Counted from the first letter of the stretch, positions 36,901 through 45,498 are shown. The stretch: 64,000 nt of DNA from a virus (IMGVR_UViG_3300027800_000004:1-64000), one strand, 5' to 3'. Notes: generated by a model from the sequence alone, not told the origin. Translations and numbers: made by a program.

Positions 36901-37061
36901 CTAGATCTAACTGGCACTGTAAAAAGTTTTGGAAAAAGTGAATCTGGAAAAATAGTGAAATATTGACCATTTGAAAGTTGAATAACGCAGACATACCTAC
37001 CATTAAAATCGTATAAATTAACCGCAGAAATTCCAAGTGATAATAATAGTTTATAACTCAT
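33984..37061 (-). CDS. Large fibre/appendage protein, unrecognised
   Basis: 1025 residues, beta-rich throughout with many Tyr, Asn, Ile and Asp residues and no signal peptide or membrane segment. The N terminus (YKLLLSLGISAVNLYDFNGR, YVCVIQLSNGQYFTIFPDSL) and repeated strand-turn motifs hint at propeller-like or WD-type blades, but I cannot count clear repeats. The DNA is noticeably more AT-rich than the capsid genes. The gene overlaps the 257-residue gene by 4 nt and lies among fibre genes, so it is probably a tail appendage. No family recognised. Confidence 0.55.
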   Translation of the reverse strand: MSYKLLLSLGISAVNLYDFNGRYVCVIQLSNGQYFTIFPDSLFPKLFTVPVRSSENEAIYNLHNSNLLGNFIAPQNGTFDPTIYIWDFTKNEKFELTLLDVLKNSTYDRPYGWGIGSPYLFNFIEPRRGTYQSTGISEDGNLIIPLHGWTNSPSIGEYSVVENQWKYVFDNTDEELERVAVRKFGIKFTFTFALSIFTGKYIKASTHGSGANDMLFDNIKATIIANATLPQLVGTSGTTIKFDRIYVHEDDSKINEGTASIYLRVFYRCYYSGEDRWCLADLNNIINAFILVSNTDSPYEALDMGSHITDIESFTSLSAVPHNCTTVFTSEASYDENWWAVGLFYGFGAAQVNKYLMMASYEGISRPMYAHYIDRETGDFLHPDLLDKHRFNHITRGIITREDYYFENSASVSYYLCNFHNQYGYDDSDTWMAIIEDYQGNECFPRGDHAIQPYGSKFVYVDTSDPSFYYDPDTNPLGFLIRELNDTDKGGTIEILDLTDEDNYYDYEDFEYLNVFDILYLAIDIKELNQNIYTAEIKSFNDINHIFVRITELNNLTAIYGYPENVYEVEDIVLVIGTRYEPLLIYNLNDLTEKTYLPNPISIESSLLVNDRYLILIGYPGTIIIVDFINGLNTSGANIKKQTISVLDMTFMSLNSPLLYYTAQHRRQLSYMDGIVFGVIDWLNYLGTGILVDTKIDCAYDINFAYSYDLRYNQLGLTGANYSNAAVETAVLSWINIYKESGESDNEARDRLITLLKSSDQFMQSGLGNDGDYLFIGLFRTEIRAMMNCSFADSLGVLHTGTEDLINQYPIVKIVDIRSVVSASDLNNKSIYFNIEIRDAAWLGRQYFGRLVLCGDYIMFYQEYLVSSDITVELSGGYWCIPIYIIHKSTLIARMPFGFIDFTEFDKLLIPCATNAVDAKTGFGDWYSNYKMKDNHAITSNGIIFSGIRNRISYVNGGGETVVPSVLRINPSTLTYEFVCGTGTYESSTTTLISYNEDKDVLWITQNELSYELTNALSATLELLT

Positions 37062-37831
37062 ATTATTTGCGTTATATTGATAATTCCTAATTCGTCAAGT
37101 TTTACCACATTAAAAGTAAGAATAGATGCTGTTGTTAGCGTTGTATATCTCTGTGTTAAACCATCAATGTAAGTATTACCATCCTGACAAACTGTTTCTA
37201 TGTTTGTATGGTCATAGTTAATATACCAATAAAATATTATATCAAACAGATTATTAATAGCATAATTAAAATTAGCTTGGAAATGGATTTTTACATTAAA
37301 ATTACATGGAGCAGTAAGGTTAGTAAGTCTAATATTTAAAATCTTATGTCTAAGCGATTGAGCAAAATTAGTTTGGCGATAAATAATATCATAATGTAAT
37401 TTTGATGGATAGTAGTTTGGTATAATTATATTTAGTTCAGTAAGTTCCGGATAAATCATCATATTGCTTCCAAAATAATGACTAATCACCGGGGATATAA
37501 TAAAAGGTTCTAGATCAAAACACAATATCTTTCCGTATGCAAGGTTTCTTTTTATTTCTCCATCAATATAAACAGTATCTCCGGGCATAGTGATTAATAA
37601 CTTATCCTGTGGTGCTGTTATGGTAAAAGTCCTTGGATCTAATACATTGAAGAGAGTTAAGTTTGGCTCAATAGGTAATGAAATTATGTCAACCTGGGCC
37701 TCAATAGAATAGGTTTCAATACTTATCCCATTGAAAAAGGTATAATATACTACATTACCCGCAAGGACCGATTTGCCCGGATAATATTCACGAGTACCGC
37801 TTACTAACCAGTTTTTGAGAAGTATGCTCAT
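37058..37831 (-). CDS. Unrecognised protein of the fibre block
   Basis: 257 residues, AT-rich codons, mostly beta with hydrophobic and aromatic residues (VLAGNVVYYTFFNGISIETY, IIFYWYINYDHTN). No signal peptide. It is coupled to the large appendage gene downstream through an ATGA overlap and separated from the multi-domain fibre gene by a single base. Probably a structural appendage subunit or the assembly partner of the 1025-residue protein. No family recognised. Confidence 0.5.
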   Translation of the reverse strand: MSILLKNWLVSGTREYYPGKSVLAGNVVYYTFFNGISIETYSIEAQVDIISLPIEPNLTLFNVLDPRTFTITAPQDKLLITMPGDTVYIDGEIKRNLAYGKILCFDLEPFIISPVISHYFGSNMMIYPELTELNIIIPNYYPSKLHYDIIYRQTNFAQSLRHKILNIRLTNLTAPCNFNVKIHFQANFNYAINNLFDIIFYWYINYDHTNIETVCQDGNTYIDGLTQRYTTLTTASILTFNVVKLDELGIINITQII

Positions 37832-39196
37832 TTATAATAATCCCCCATCTACTATGATCCAAAGATCATCCGCTATAAGAGACGCTCTTGCCGCTTGGCC
37901 ACCTCCTGCGACTGAATACTTACTAGCAATTTGAAATGTTAATGAGTTTGCAACATCTCCTGCTGCCCATGCAATAAGTGTTGCGTCATAATTAGTAGAA
38001 GTTCCTGGTAGATTAATATCAGATGTAACGGAAACTATGTTTGAGAGATTTGTTGCAGATGCAAGAGAAAATCCTGCCAATGACTGTTTAAAACTAGTGC
38101 AAAACCTAAGCATAGATGTAAAATCGGTCACTAGAGATGTATTAAAATGCAATACACTACCATTAAATAATGCACAAAACTGGAACATCCTATTCATATC
38201 GGTCACATGGGACGTATTTGGATTATCAATATAATTAGCTGTTAAATTAAGGCAGCCATTAAAAACTGAAACCGTTGTTGACCACTTAATATTCCCCCAT
38301 TGATCAAGACTAGTTGGCTTTGCACGGTCGGTTCCAGTTTCCGCATAAGCAAAACATGAAAGAGAACCCCTTATCTTCACCTGGTAGATTCCTGGTGCAG
38401 CATAAACATGTGTTTTTGTCCCTGTTGTGGTAAATGTTTCTTCACCGCCTCCAGCACCCCAGTCAATATAATAATTTCCTGCGTCTTTAGCGGTAACGGG
38501 TAAAATAAAGGTATTGTTTGCGCTACCAGGCAGAGCAGTGTTAATAGTCATCTTAAAATAGGTGTCAATGATATTGCTCTCAATACTTTCTATCACACCA
38601 TTATATGCTACTACATAGAAATAATATAACTCTCCTGCGGTTAATCCTGTGGCAGTATAAGTATTAACATTTGCGAGCGTAGTTCCTTTCTCAATATAAT
38701 TTAATCCACCATCCGTAGAGATGTAAATACGATAACCTGTTTCGCTTGAAGAAAGGTCTGTCCAAGATAAATCTACCTCCGTATCTCTATAAACTATGGC
38801 ATAAAGATCTATTGGTCCAAAGAAAGCTGTTACTGTAAAATTGACAAAACTAGATGCCTGATCTCCAGAAATATTTTTAATGGGATTTAAAGCCGGCCTA
38901 GTATAACTAACTGAGATAACACCTACATCACTAAATGGAACTGTTGTAGTAAGTGTAACTACTGCACCGAGAATGTTAACACTCCCAATGGTTTTTCCGG
39001 CAATAACAAATGCCGTTGTTGCAGGTATGCTTGTTATATCAAGAATCTGATCAAAAGTTATATTAACTTTATCTAAATCTGTATTGGCTATCTCAGCAGA
39101 TAAAGGATAAGGTCCTGATACAATAGTCCTATTGGCCTTTATGCGGCCACTTGATAGTATTCCCATTTCACTTATTCCTATTTGTTTGAGTCCCAT
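37832..39196 (-). CDS. Multi-domain fibre: SWM-like, fibronectin III, PKD-like, BspA/DUF285 repeats
   Basis: 454 residues. Residues 30-115 resemble a SWM/SwmB repeat (NITFDQILD, VISVSYTRPALNPI, GDQASSFVNFTV). Residues 125-215 are fibronectin type III (DTEVDLSWTDLSSSETGYRI, YYFYVVAYNG). Residues 220-290 are PKD/BspA-like (YYIDWGAGGGEE, KTHVYAAPGIYQVKIRG). Residues 290-400 hold DUF285-type repeats (VTDMNRMFQFCALFNGS, VTDFTSMLRFCTSFKQSL). These are adhesion modules; the gene likely encodes a receptor-binding fibre. The domain pair 'PKD-like then repeat' is the same as in the stump protein at 25553-27553. Confidence 0.68.
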   Translation of the reverse strand: MGLKQIGISEMGILSSGRIKANRTIVSGPYPLSAEIANTDLDKVNITFDQILDITSIPATTAFVIAGKTIGSVNILGAVVTLTTTVPFSDVGVISVSYTRPALNPIKNISGDQASSFVNFTVTAFFGPIDLYAIVYRDTEVDLSWTDLSSSETGYRIYISTDGGLNYIEKGTTLANVNTYTATGLTAGELYYFYVVAYNGVIESIESNIIDTYFKMTINTALPGSANNTFILPVTAKDAGNYYIDWGAGGGEETFTTTGTKTHVYAAPGIYQVKIRGSLSCFAYAETGTDRAKPTSLDQWGNIKWSTTVSVFNGCLNLTANYIDNPNTSHVTDMNRMFQFCALFNGSVLHFNTSLVTDFTSMLRFCTSFKQSLAGFSLASATNLSNIVSVTSDINLPGTSTNYDATLIAWAAGDVANSLTFQIASKYSVAGGGQAARASLIADDLWIIVDGGLL

Positions 39197-39202
39197 GACC
39201 GG

Positions 39203-39529
39203 TTATTTTAAGAACCAGACCTTGAAGAGTCCCAATGTAGGGACCAGCTTTGTGTATCTACCTTCAAAGATGCAGTATTGAGGATATGTGTAACCGAGAT
39301 ATTTTGGGTTTACAACCCTAGATACGCCTGGTCTGCCGCCTTTTGCAATGACGTACTCCTCCTCCATCTCGTCCATCGTATCGCCATTCTCATCAAGACA
39401 CATAAATGCCGTGACTATTTTTCCAGTAAAATCGTGTGCTGCCGGGGAGATGATGTCCCATACTTCGGGTGTTCCTGCTCCTCCATTGCCTATTGCAACG
39501 TCATTTTTGTTTGTCTGAAAGCCACTCAT
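39203..39529 (-). CDS. Small structural protein at head of fibre operon
   Basis: 108 residues. Contains a Gly-rich loop (NKNDVAIGNGGAGTPE), an Asp/Glu-rich turn and a beta-rich end (EGRYTKLVPTLGLFKVWFLK). It is the first gene after a predicted promoter. Its place between capsid genes and fibre genes suggests a head fibre or decoration protein. No family recognised with confidence. Confidence 0.5.
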   Translation of the reverse strand: MSGFQTNKNDVAIGNGGAGTPEVWDIISPAAHDFTGKIVTAFMCLDENGDTMDEMEEEYVIAKGGRPGVSRVVNPKYLGYTYPQYCIFEGRYTKLVPTLGLFKVWFLK

Positions 39530-39565
39530 GGTAGTCTATTTTTTTGTTAAAGTTATAAAAAGCAT

Positions 39566-39573
39566 CAAATATA
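39566..39573 (-). promoter_or_regulatory. -7 box for fibre/lysis/stump operon
   Basis: TATATTTG on the minus strand, a perfect TAnnTTTG match, about 30 nt before the initiation site of the 108-residue gene. No -33 TTG is found at the usual spacing; the hairpin 39578-39601 lies immediately upstream. Confidence 0.4.
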
Positions 39574-39577
39574 AAGA

Positions 39578-39601
39578 CAGCGGATGTGCTATTATCCGCT
39601 G
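39578..39601 (-). terminator. Hairpin between capsid and fibre operons
   Basis: A perfect 8-bp stem (cagcggat ... atccgctg) around an 8-nt loop, followed on the minus strand by TCTTTATATTT. It sits 35 nt after the 313-residue gene. A weak terminator, or an element of the next promoter, fits the position. Confidence 0.45.
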
Positions 39602-39635
39602 CCAACAATTTCTATATGAAAGAACATGGTTGTAT

Positions 39636-40520
39636 TTATACAACCGCTTTCGCTCTCTTCGTTTTTCCAATAAGATCCACTGTCTCCTGAAATTCCTTGT
39701 TTCCCATGTAGTAATCATACATGGCATCGTTGGGATCCGCTGACGGAGGAACCTTTATTATCTTGGTGGCCTTCTTGCCTTCCTCAAGCCAGAGCCATTC
39801 CTTCTTCACCACATCGTATTTAAGGTATCCCTTATCAACGATCTCCTGTATCTTTCCCCTGATGACGATCAGTTCTTCCATATTCGTCATCTCCATGAAC
39901 TTCTGATGACCGTGTTGCGGGTCACGCATGACCTGGTGTTCTATGGCCATCTTTACCTGGGCAAAGGTGAGGTTATCAACATTCTTGATGAAATAGGCTT
40001 TGGCCAGTGCCCTTAATCTCTCTTCTGAAAGTCCAAAGTCTTTGTTCCAGATCATTGTCTTTACACCTGAGATCAGGGATTCTCTTTCTGCCTTTCTCTC
40101 TGCATCCGTGATCAGGTCCTCAAACATGAACTTGATAGTTTTGCCCTGGTTCTCTCCACCCTTGCAATACTGTGACTTGGTGTAAAGGAACCACACCAAC
40201 TCGATATCCGTTTCCTCAAACGGTCTGCGGCCATTAAAACGAAAGTTCTTTGGTGTATATTTTTTCAGTCCGTGTTCTTTGATGATCACGTTCTCTGCAT
40301 ATCTCCACTGATCTGTGCCTAACTTTGTCTTGACTGTTGCTGTCAACGGCCAGGACATTGAGTTTGGTTTATCCGGGAGTTTATTCTGCTTTGATCTGCT
40401 CGGAACAATACGTTCCGGAGGGTAGATAATTGTCAACGGCCACTTTCCATGAAAGCGTTCATTGATTGTTTTCACATCTGTTGGTGCCAACTTGTACGGT
40501 TCTTCATTCTTGTATAACAT
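39636..40520 (-). CDS. Unrecognised protein downstream of major capsid gene
   Basis: The reading frame is open to a GTG at 40577, but that codon lies in the terminator hairpin; the ATG at 40520 (MLYKNEEPYKLAPTDVKTIN) is the better start, giving 294 residues. The protein is mixed helical, with basic and aromatic residues (RFHGKWPLTIIYPPERIVPS, NFRFNGRRPFEETD) and no signal peptide. The stop lies inside an 18-bp palindrome (39628-39645). It follows the capsid gene, so a head-completion role or a regulatory DNA-binding role is possible. No family recognised. Confidence 0.55.
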   Translation of the reverse strand: MLYKNEEPYKLAPTDVKTINERFHGKWPLTIIYPPERIVPSRSKQNKLPDKPNSMSWPLTATVKTKLGTDQWRYAENVIIKEHGLKKYTPKNFRFNGRRPFEETDIELVWFLYTKSQYCKGGENQGKTIKFMFEDLITDAERKAERESLISGVKTMIWNKDFGLSEERLRALAKAYFIKNVDNLTFAQVKMAIEHQVMRDPQHGHQKFMEMTNMEELIVIRGKIQEIVDKGYLKYDVVKKEWLWLEEGKKATKIIKVPPSADPNDAMYDYYMGNKEFQETVDLIGKTKRAKAVV

Positions 40521-40543
40521 AGCCTTTAAGTATTGGTTTAAAA

Positions 40544-40580
40544 AATCAAAAAGGAGAGAGGTTTTTAAGCCTCTCACCTT
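40544..40580 (-). terminator. Rho-independent-type terminator after capsid gene
   Basis: On the minus strand the hairpin GAGAGG ... CCTCTC, with a loop of about 8 nt, follows the capsid stop within about 15-20 nt and leads into TCCTTTTTGATTTTTT. Good stem and U-tract; partial readthrough probably supplies the 313-residue gene. Boundaries are approximate by a few bases. Confidence 0.65.
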
Positions 40581-40591
40581 TTATGTTAAAG

Positions 40592-41965
40592 TTAGACTTC
40601 CATCAAAACGAACTGGTTGCCTCCACGGAAATGCGCTCCAATATGCGCACGCATGTAGGTGTACCTGCTGTCAAACTCAGTTACCTTCAGTCCTTCACCG
40701 GCACCGCCAACCTGCCAGACTTCCATCCTGCGGTTGTACTTGCCAAGGCCACGATAGCGGCATCCAATAGATGACACCATGTTGCCAGATACAGGATCCT
40801 TACGTTTGTTGATAGGCATCCAGATACCCATTCTCGGAGCCTCATAACCTGTGGCACCGTAAAGTTTTGGGTTATTGAATACGCCCATCCTCTTCATAAG
40901 GAACGTCCTCTCGGACTTCGTGAGGTAGGTGAAGTTCACTGAAGCACTCAGAGCTTCGTTGTTGTTGAAAAGAACACTGTTGGTGGCCTGTTTCGTATAA
41001 TTGATATTGGTGTTTGCGAAATACGTTACAAGTCCATTCTCAATGTCCTGATGGAGAGATATACCCAAAAGACCAAGGATGTAGTTTCCTGCATGTTCAC
41101 GGTCCAGGGTATTATCCATTTCATCAAATTCGTCAACATCAAATGCTCCTTGAGCATAGGTCTGCTCGTTCCCTACTCGTCTGATGTAAGGAATCATACC
41201 TTCAGTGGTCTTTATTGGCCGGCCCGTGTCCGGGTCTATCAGTCCTGCGTTGGTAGTGATCTTGTTCCACAGCAATGCTCCGTCAATTTTCAGAGCCATG
41301 CGATAGTCAATATCTACCTGTCCAAGAAAATAGTATGCAGGGATAGCCTGTCCACGACTGGTCACGTTGAACCATGTCTGGTTGACCATTTCTGTTCCGG
41401 TGTAACCGATGGTTTCCTTGATGATCTGAGCCACGTTGTCATACCTCCAAACGCCACGAATGGCACCATCTGGCTGACCTGACCCTTCTGACCATGCATC
41501 TGTGAAAATCACAAGTTCTTCACCTGCGGCAAGAGCCGGGAACTGGTCTGATACCTCGTTAGGCTCAACGGTAAGAACCGGTGCGCCAGGAACGGTAGTG
41601 TCAATGTCAATGATCGAACCCGGAACTTCATTTGGGAATAGGATCTGATCCCAAAGTCTTGGATAGAAGTTATTATTCACATCAAGGTCCTGTGCATCCA
41701 GGGTGAAGGAGATAGGATCTCCTACAGCCGGTTGTACAACGGGATCAAGGACATGTATAATCTCATGTATCCTGTTCTCTTCCCAATGTCCGTATTCGTC
41801 AAGTGATACCTGTTCCTCAAATCCCATTGATCTGAGTAACTGGAAATACGATGCTCCCTGATCGCCAAAGCGACTGAAAAGCACGTTCAGATTCTCCGGT
41901 TTATGAATATCAAATCCGGATACAATGTCTGAGGCATATATTTGTGCGATTGCTTCTGGTCCCAT
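40592..41965 (-). CDS. Major capsid protein (HK97 fold)
   Basis: 457 residues. The order scaffold-capsid and the segment types fit an HK97-fold capsid of the crAss-like group: an N-terminal arm with ASDIVSGFDIHKPENLNVLF, an extended E-loop and long central helix region, then A-domain strands near the end (PRMGIWMPINK, YNRRMEVWQVGG, HFRGGNQFVLMEV). A loop segment at DPDTGRPIKTTEG may lie on the outer surface. It is followed by a terminator, as expected for a highly expressed gene. The start at 41965 has no Shine-Dalgarno sequence. Confidence 0.8.
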   Translation of the reverse strand: MGPEAIAQIYASDIVSGFDIHKPENLNVLFSRFGDQGASYFQLLRSMGFEEQVSLDEYGHWEENRIHEIIHVLDPVVQPAVGDPISFTLDAQDLDVNNNFYPRLWDQILFPNEVPGSIIDIDTTVPGAPVLTVEPNEVSDQFPALAAGEELVIFTDAWSEGSGQPDGAIRGVWRYDNVAQIIKETIGYTGTEMVNQTWFNVTSRGQAIPAYYFLGQVDIDYRMALKIDGALLWNKITTNAGLIDPDTGRPIKTTEGMIPYIRRVGNEQTYAQGAFDVDEFDEMDNTLDREHAGNYILGLLGISLHQDIENGLVTYFANTNINYTKQATNSVLFNNNEALSASVNFTYLTKSERTFLMKRMGVFNNPKLYGATGYEAPRMGIWMPINKRKDPVSGNMVSSIGCRYRGLGKYNRRMEVWQVGGAGEGLKVTEFDSRYTYMRAHIGAHFRGGNQFVLMEV

Positions 41966-42015
41966 TTTATAGGATGTTAATTGTTAAACATAAATATTTG
42001 CCTCTCACTCTACTG

Positions 42016-43161
42016 TTATCTCCGGTCCATCTCAGCCTGGAATGCCTTCTTCTTGGCCTCTTCTTCTTCGTTTATGTCTCCACGATCTACGAGAGGCTGA
42101 TCATCACCGCCCAATTTTGATGGGTTGTGATAATACTTTAAACTTTCCTCTTTTGTCAGACTTCTTGCCTTCTCAAAAATAGCATGATTGGCAAGTGCTT
42201 CATTTCTGGCCTTGATTTCAGAATACATAAATCTTGCTATTATGTCAATGTTTTTCTCATTAGCTTCCATCTGGTTGCTGATAGCAAAATCCAATGCGTC
42301 TTTCTGAACGGCCTTTAATGTTTCAGGGGGTACAACAAAGTTTATAATAGGTTCTTTGCTGTTCGGCAGGAAATAGGGTATCGTAGATAACTTCTCTCCC
42401 ATTGCCTTGTTTGCCCTGTCCCAGATAGTGTTTGCCTGGGTAGTCTGTTCTGGAGTCCATTGAATGATCTTTGGCTGCTCTGGTTCCGGTTCGGGGATAG
42501 TCAATTTCCCCTTTAATGCTAGAAGCATTGCTTTAGCCTTGGCTCCCTCTTGGGCAAGGCCAATTTTGTTTACTTCCAGATCTTCTTCGTCCACTTGTGA
42601 AGGATCCACATTATAGGTTTTCTCTATATGCTTGCGAAGTTGTGGCTCCTTTACTATGAGTTCCGGGTTTTCCAACTGTCTTGCCAGGATAATTGCGTTC
42701 ATGTAGTCCATGTTCGCAATGTCAGATCCGTGCAAGCGGTTGAATACATCAAAACTCTTGATGCCTGTCGTTCTTACAAACTCGTTGAACAAAGCCACAT
42801 CATCGTTTGCAAAGTTCGATTTCGGTTTTGTCGCAAGTTTGCCGGAGAGATCGTTCTTCTCTGCGGTAAGTGCGTCAACCTGTTGTCTCAACTGGTCGGC
42901 CTCTTTAAGTCTTTCAGGAATATTGATTTTTTTCAACTCTTCAACTGATGAAAACTGATCACCGAAAATCTCTTTCAGTATGCCAGTCGCATCAGCCGGG
43001 GGTGCTGCTTCGCTCTTGGGTGGTACCGGCGGTTGTGCCGGTGGTTGAGGTGGTGCCGGTTCTCCGGCAATTTGCCGCATGATATCCTCTGGATCCACGC
43101 CCTCAATACCTTTTAACGCATCTAATTCTGCTTCTCTGCCTTGTAATCCTGGTTTTGTCAT
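42016..43161 (-). CDS. Scaffolding protein
   Basis: 381 residues, acidic, mostly helical, with a Pro/Ala-rich stretch at 30-60 (PAPPQPPAQPPVPPKSEAAP), a likely coiled coil at 80-115 (LKEADQLRQQVDALTAEKND) and a charged C terminus. No signal peptide. This composition and the place between portal and capsid genes are the standard signs of a phage scaffold that guides capsid assembly. The catalytic Ser/His of a protease was not seen, so it is not read as a fused maturation protease. Confidence 0.72.
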   Translation of the reverse strand: MTKPGLQGREAELDALKGIEGVDPEDIMRQIAGEPAPPQPPAQPPVPPKSEAAPPADATGILKEIFGDQFSSVEELKKINIPERLKEADQLRQQVDALTAEKNDLSGKLATKPKSNFANDDVALFNEFVRTTGIKSFDVFNRLHGSDIANMDYMNAIILARQLENPELIVKEPQLRKHIEKTYNVDPSQVDEEDLEVNKIGLAQEGAKAKAMLLALKGKLTIPEPEPEQPKIIQWTPEQTTQANTIWDRANKAMGEKLSTIPYFLPNSKEPIINFVVPPETLKAVQKDALDFAISNQMEANEKNIDIIARFMYSEIKARNEALANHAIFEKARSLTKEESLKYYHNPSKLGGDDQPLVDRGDINEEEEAKKKAFQAEMDRR

Positions 43162-43178
43162 AGCAATGAGTTTAGTTA

Positions 43179-43186
43179 CAAATATA
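43179..43186 (-). promoter_or_regulatory. -7 box ahead of scaffold/capsid genes
   Basis: TATATTTG on the minus strand, a perfect TAnnTTTG match, in the 30-nt gap between portal stop and scaffold ATG. The predicted start lies about 10 nt before the ATG. No -33 TTG at the usual 19-20 nt. Would boost scaffold and capsid over portal. Confidence 0.4.
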
Positions 43187-43191
43187 GTTTA

Positions 43192-45498
43192 TTATGCCGA
43201 TTGTGCTACTGGTGCCTGTGATGCTACTGCAGTCTTTTCGATGGCGTTCATCGTTGACTGAAGAGCAATCTTTTCTTTCTCCCTGGTGTGATTCAGACCT
43301 GCGTATTTCTCTTCCAATTCTTTTAACGCAGTCTCAAACCTAATCTTTTCGTCAGTCTCAAACCTAATCTTTTCAAGTTCACCCTTCTGCTTTGACTGTA
43401 TGCCTTCCAATTCTCTTTGCTTGTCCAGCATCATATTTTCTCGCTGAAGCTGCAACTGCTGTTCTTTATTTTTTGTACTCCGATAGTTGAGAAATGCTTC
43501 TGCATATTTGAGATTTCCGTTCTCAAGTAATCTCTCTATAAGCAAAAAGTCAGGTAACTCGATTCCTTTGTTGCCATCCCTGTCAGTTGCCATAGCCGCT
43601 ATCGCTGCCTGGCGAATGGTTTCTTTTCGTTTCTCGGTAGGTTTGGCCTCGTACTTGATATAGTAATTGGCATCAACGACATCGGCTCCAACACTGATGA
43701 TCTGTACTCCGGCCCTGCCCAGAACCGGTACATAGCCATCGTATGCCTTCTTGTTGTGCTTTATGAGTAACTGCATACGAAGACATACATTCTTTGCCAC
43801 CCTCTCTTTTGTCGTGATATAAGCGTTATAGATAGGCCGTAAGGCATTGTTTGTAGCAGCAATAGCCAGTTCTGATCCGCCAACGGATTGTTCCGGATTC
43901 GGATTAGACGCATCTGCGACTTGGTTGACACCTGTTACCTCCCTGATGAAGTTGATATACAGGTCAAAGATCTTAATAAACTCATCAAGCTGCTGGCCCA
44001 GACCTCCACTGAGTTCCTGAATAGGCCGGTAGCCTCCCGGTATGTTTGGCTGACCCTTGTGGGTCGTGGCTTTGTAGAGTAAGTCTCCACTCTGCTTCCG
44101 GATCTTCAATATTTCCAAAGGCTCCATCTTGTTACCGCCAAGTTTCATATTCTGAAGGGCGGTGTATTCGATAGAGATACCGGGAGGGGCGGCCATCGCC
44201 AGCGCATTTTGCAGCTTAATGTGAGCCAGTGCTATCTGGTGCAAGCACGGCTCGGCAGACATAACGATTGACTTATCTGGTCTTTTATAGAAATGATAGG
44301 ATAATGCTACCTCTTTACCCTCTGGCCTGGGTATGTCGTGTTGTAGGCCGAAATCATACATAACGTCTGTTCCAATAACCCACTTAGCCTTGTAAACGAC
44401 ATGAATATCATAGACATTTGTTTTCTTCTTCTCTGTGTCTCTGACCATTCCCCAATCTTCTTCATAAGTAAGATCTTCGCCATATTGTGTTTTCCTGGTA
44501 GTCCAGTATTCGCTATTGACTGACTTCCATTCAAAATCCAGGACATCAATTTTGAAATTACCCCATTTATAAGTAGCATCCTCGCAAGAAACACCTATGT
44601 CAAGATCGCTGAGAGTAATGTTACCATTAATCCCGTTGTATTGTTTTGCCAGTTTATTAATAACTGTCCGGTCAACACTTGGATCCTGCTTAATGATCGT
44701 TTCTACGGTTTCCTGCACAATCTCCCCGGCATATCTCATGTTCCTGTGATCGTAGGAACTGGAATACTGGCCTACAAACATGGCGGGATCCACGTACCTG
44801 GTCTTTACCTTTCCAACATAGTTGTCCGTATAGTCTTTTACACAAATGGCGTTGAATGTAACCATGTCACGGACCATCTTCATCTTTGTCTGTTTCCAAT
44901 CGGAGATGTAAAAGGTATAATCAAGACCCTCTTCCATCTCTGTCTCCCGGCTCAACTTAAAGCCTCCCATGCTTGTGTAGAGATCCAGTTCCTCAACACT
45001 CTCCGGCATAAACTTCTTTCTTTTTTCCAGGCCCAGGCCGGCTTCGATCTCATTCACCATATCTGCAAACTGCATGTCAAATGCGGTACGCAACTTCTGT
45101 TCTTCTTTTTCCTTGCTGCTTTTTGGGTCAACGGCTGTGGCTACAACCTGATGCTCTGTCTGCTCCATCATGCCCTCGATCACGCGCATGAACTTTGGCA
45201 TTACTGAGAATACGTCAAAGTCCACGTTCATGTATCCTTCCATAGCACCATCTTCCTCACTCTCATCCAGAAGGATCTTTTGATACTTCAAAACATTCTG
45301 GTTGCCGTTGGCTAGGTCACGGAGTTCCTGTATCTCTTTAAGTCTGTTGTAGGGAATACATGTGAGGTTTTTCAACCATTGCGAGACAATGGCCTCGGCC
45401 CATTTTTTTGCCCAACTCTTCCCCTTCTTTTTCGGATTAATATTATCGTCTGGGAACGGATATGAGCCTGTGCTATACTGGTCGTATGGTACTACCAT
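43192..45498 (-). CDS. Portal protein
   Basis: 768 residues. N terminus with IVSQWLKNLTCIPYNRLKEI, then RVIEGMMEQTEHQVVATAVD (a helix and strand around residues 110-130), a wing/stem region and a long C-terminal helical part with coiled coil (MLDKQRELEGIQSKQKGELE), which fits the barrel of crAss-like and P22-like portals. Near the end is an 8-residue tandem repeat EKIRFETD/EKIRFETA. Gene order TerL-portal-scaffold-capsid supports the call. The portal is the DNA gate of the head and binds TerL and the ring proteins. Confidence 0.8.
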   Translation of the reverse strand: MVVPYDQYSTGSYPFPDDNINPKKKGKSWAKKWAEAIVSQWLKNLTCIPYNRLKEIQELRDLANGNQNVLKYQKILLDESEEDGAMEGYMNVDFDVFSVMPKFMRVIEGMMEQTEHQVVATAVDPKSSKEKEEQKLRTAFDMQFADMVNEIEAGLGLEKRKKFMPESVEELDLYTSMGGFKLSRETEMEEGLDYTFYISDWKQTKMKMVRDMVTFNAICVKDYTDNYVGKVKTRYVDPAMFVGQYSSSYDHRNMRYAGEIVQETVETIIKQDPSVDRTVINKLAKQYNGINGNITLSDLDIGVSCEDATYKWGNFKIDVLDFEWKSVNSEYWTTRKTQYGEDLTYEEDWGMVRDTEKKKTNVYDIHVVYKAKWVIGTDVMYDFGLQHDIPRPEGKEVALSYHFYKRPDKSIVMSAEPCLHQIALAHIKLQNALAMAAPPGISIEYTALQNMKLGGNKMEPLEILKIRKQSGDLLYKATTHKGQPNIPGGYRPIQELSGGLGQQLDEFIKIFDLYINFIREVTGVNQVADASNPNPEQSVGGSELAIAATNNALRPIYNAYITTKERVAKNVCLRMQLLIKHNKKAYDGYVPVLGRAGVQIISVGADVVDANYYIKYEAKPTEKRKETIRQAAIAAMATDRDGNKGIELPDFLLIERLLENGNLKYAEAFLNYRSTKNKEQQLQLQRENMMLDKQRELEGIQSKQKGELEKIRFETDEKIRFETALKELEEKYAGLNHTREKEKIALQSTMNAIEKTAVASQAPVAQSA
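43329..43376 (-). repeat. 24-bp in-frame tandem duplication in portal gene
   Basis: Two units of 24 nt (CAGTCTCAAACCTAATCTTT plus four bases on the plus strand), 22 of 24 positions identical, encoding EKIRFETD and EKIRFETA. It lies in the coiled-coil/barrel region and keeps the frame; probably a replication-slippage duplication. Confidence 0.75.

Noticed and set aside
40521-40577. GTG 40577 as start of the gene after the capsid
   Set aside because: The codon lies within the terminator hairpin; the ATG at 40520 is better placed.
42016-43161. Capsid maturation protease fused to the scaffold
   Set aside because: The protein is helical, acidic and Pro-rich without a Ser-His catalytic pattern.
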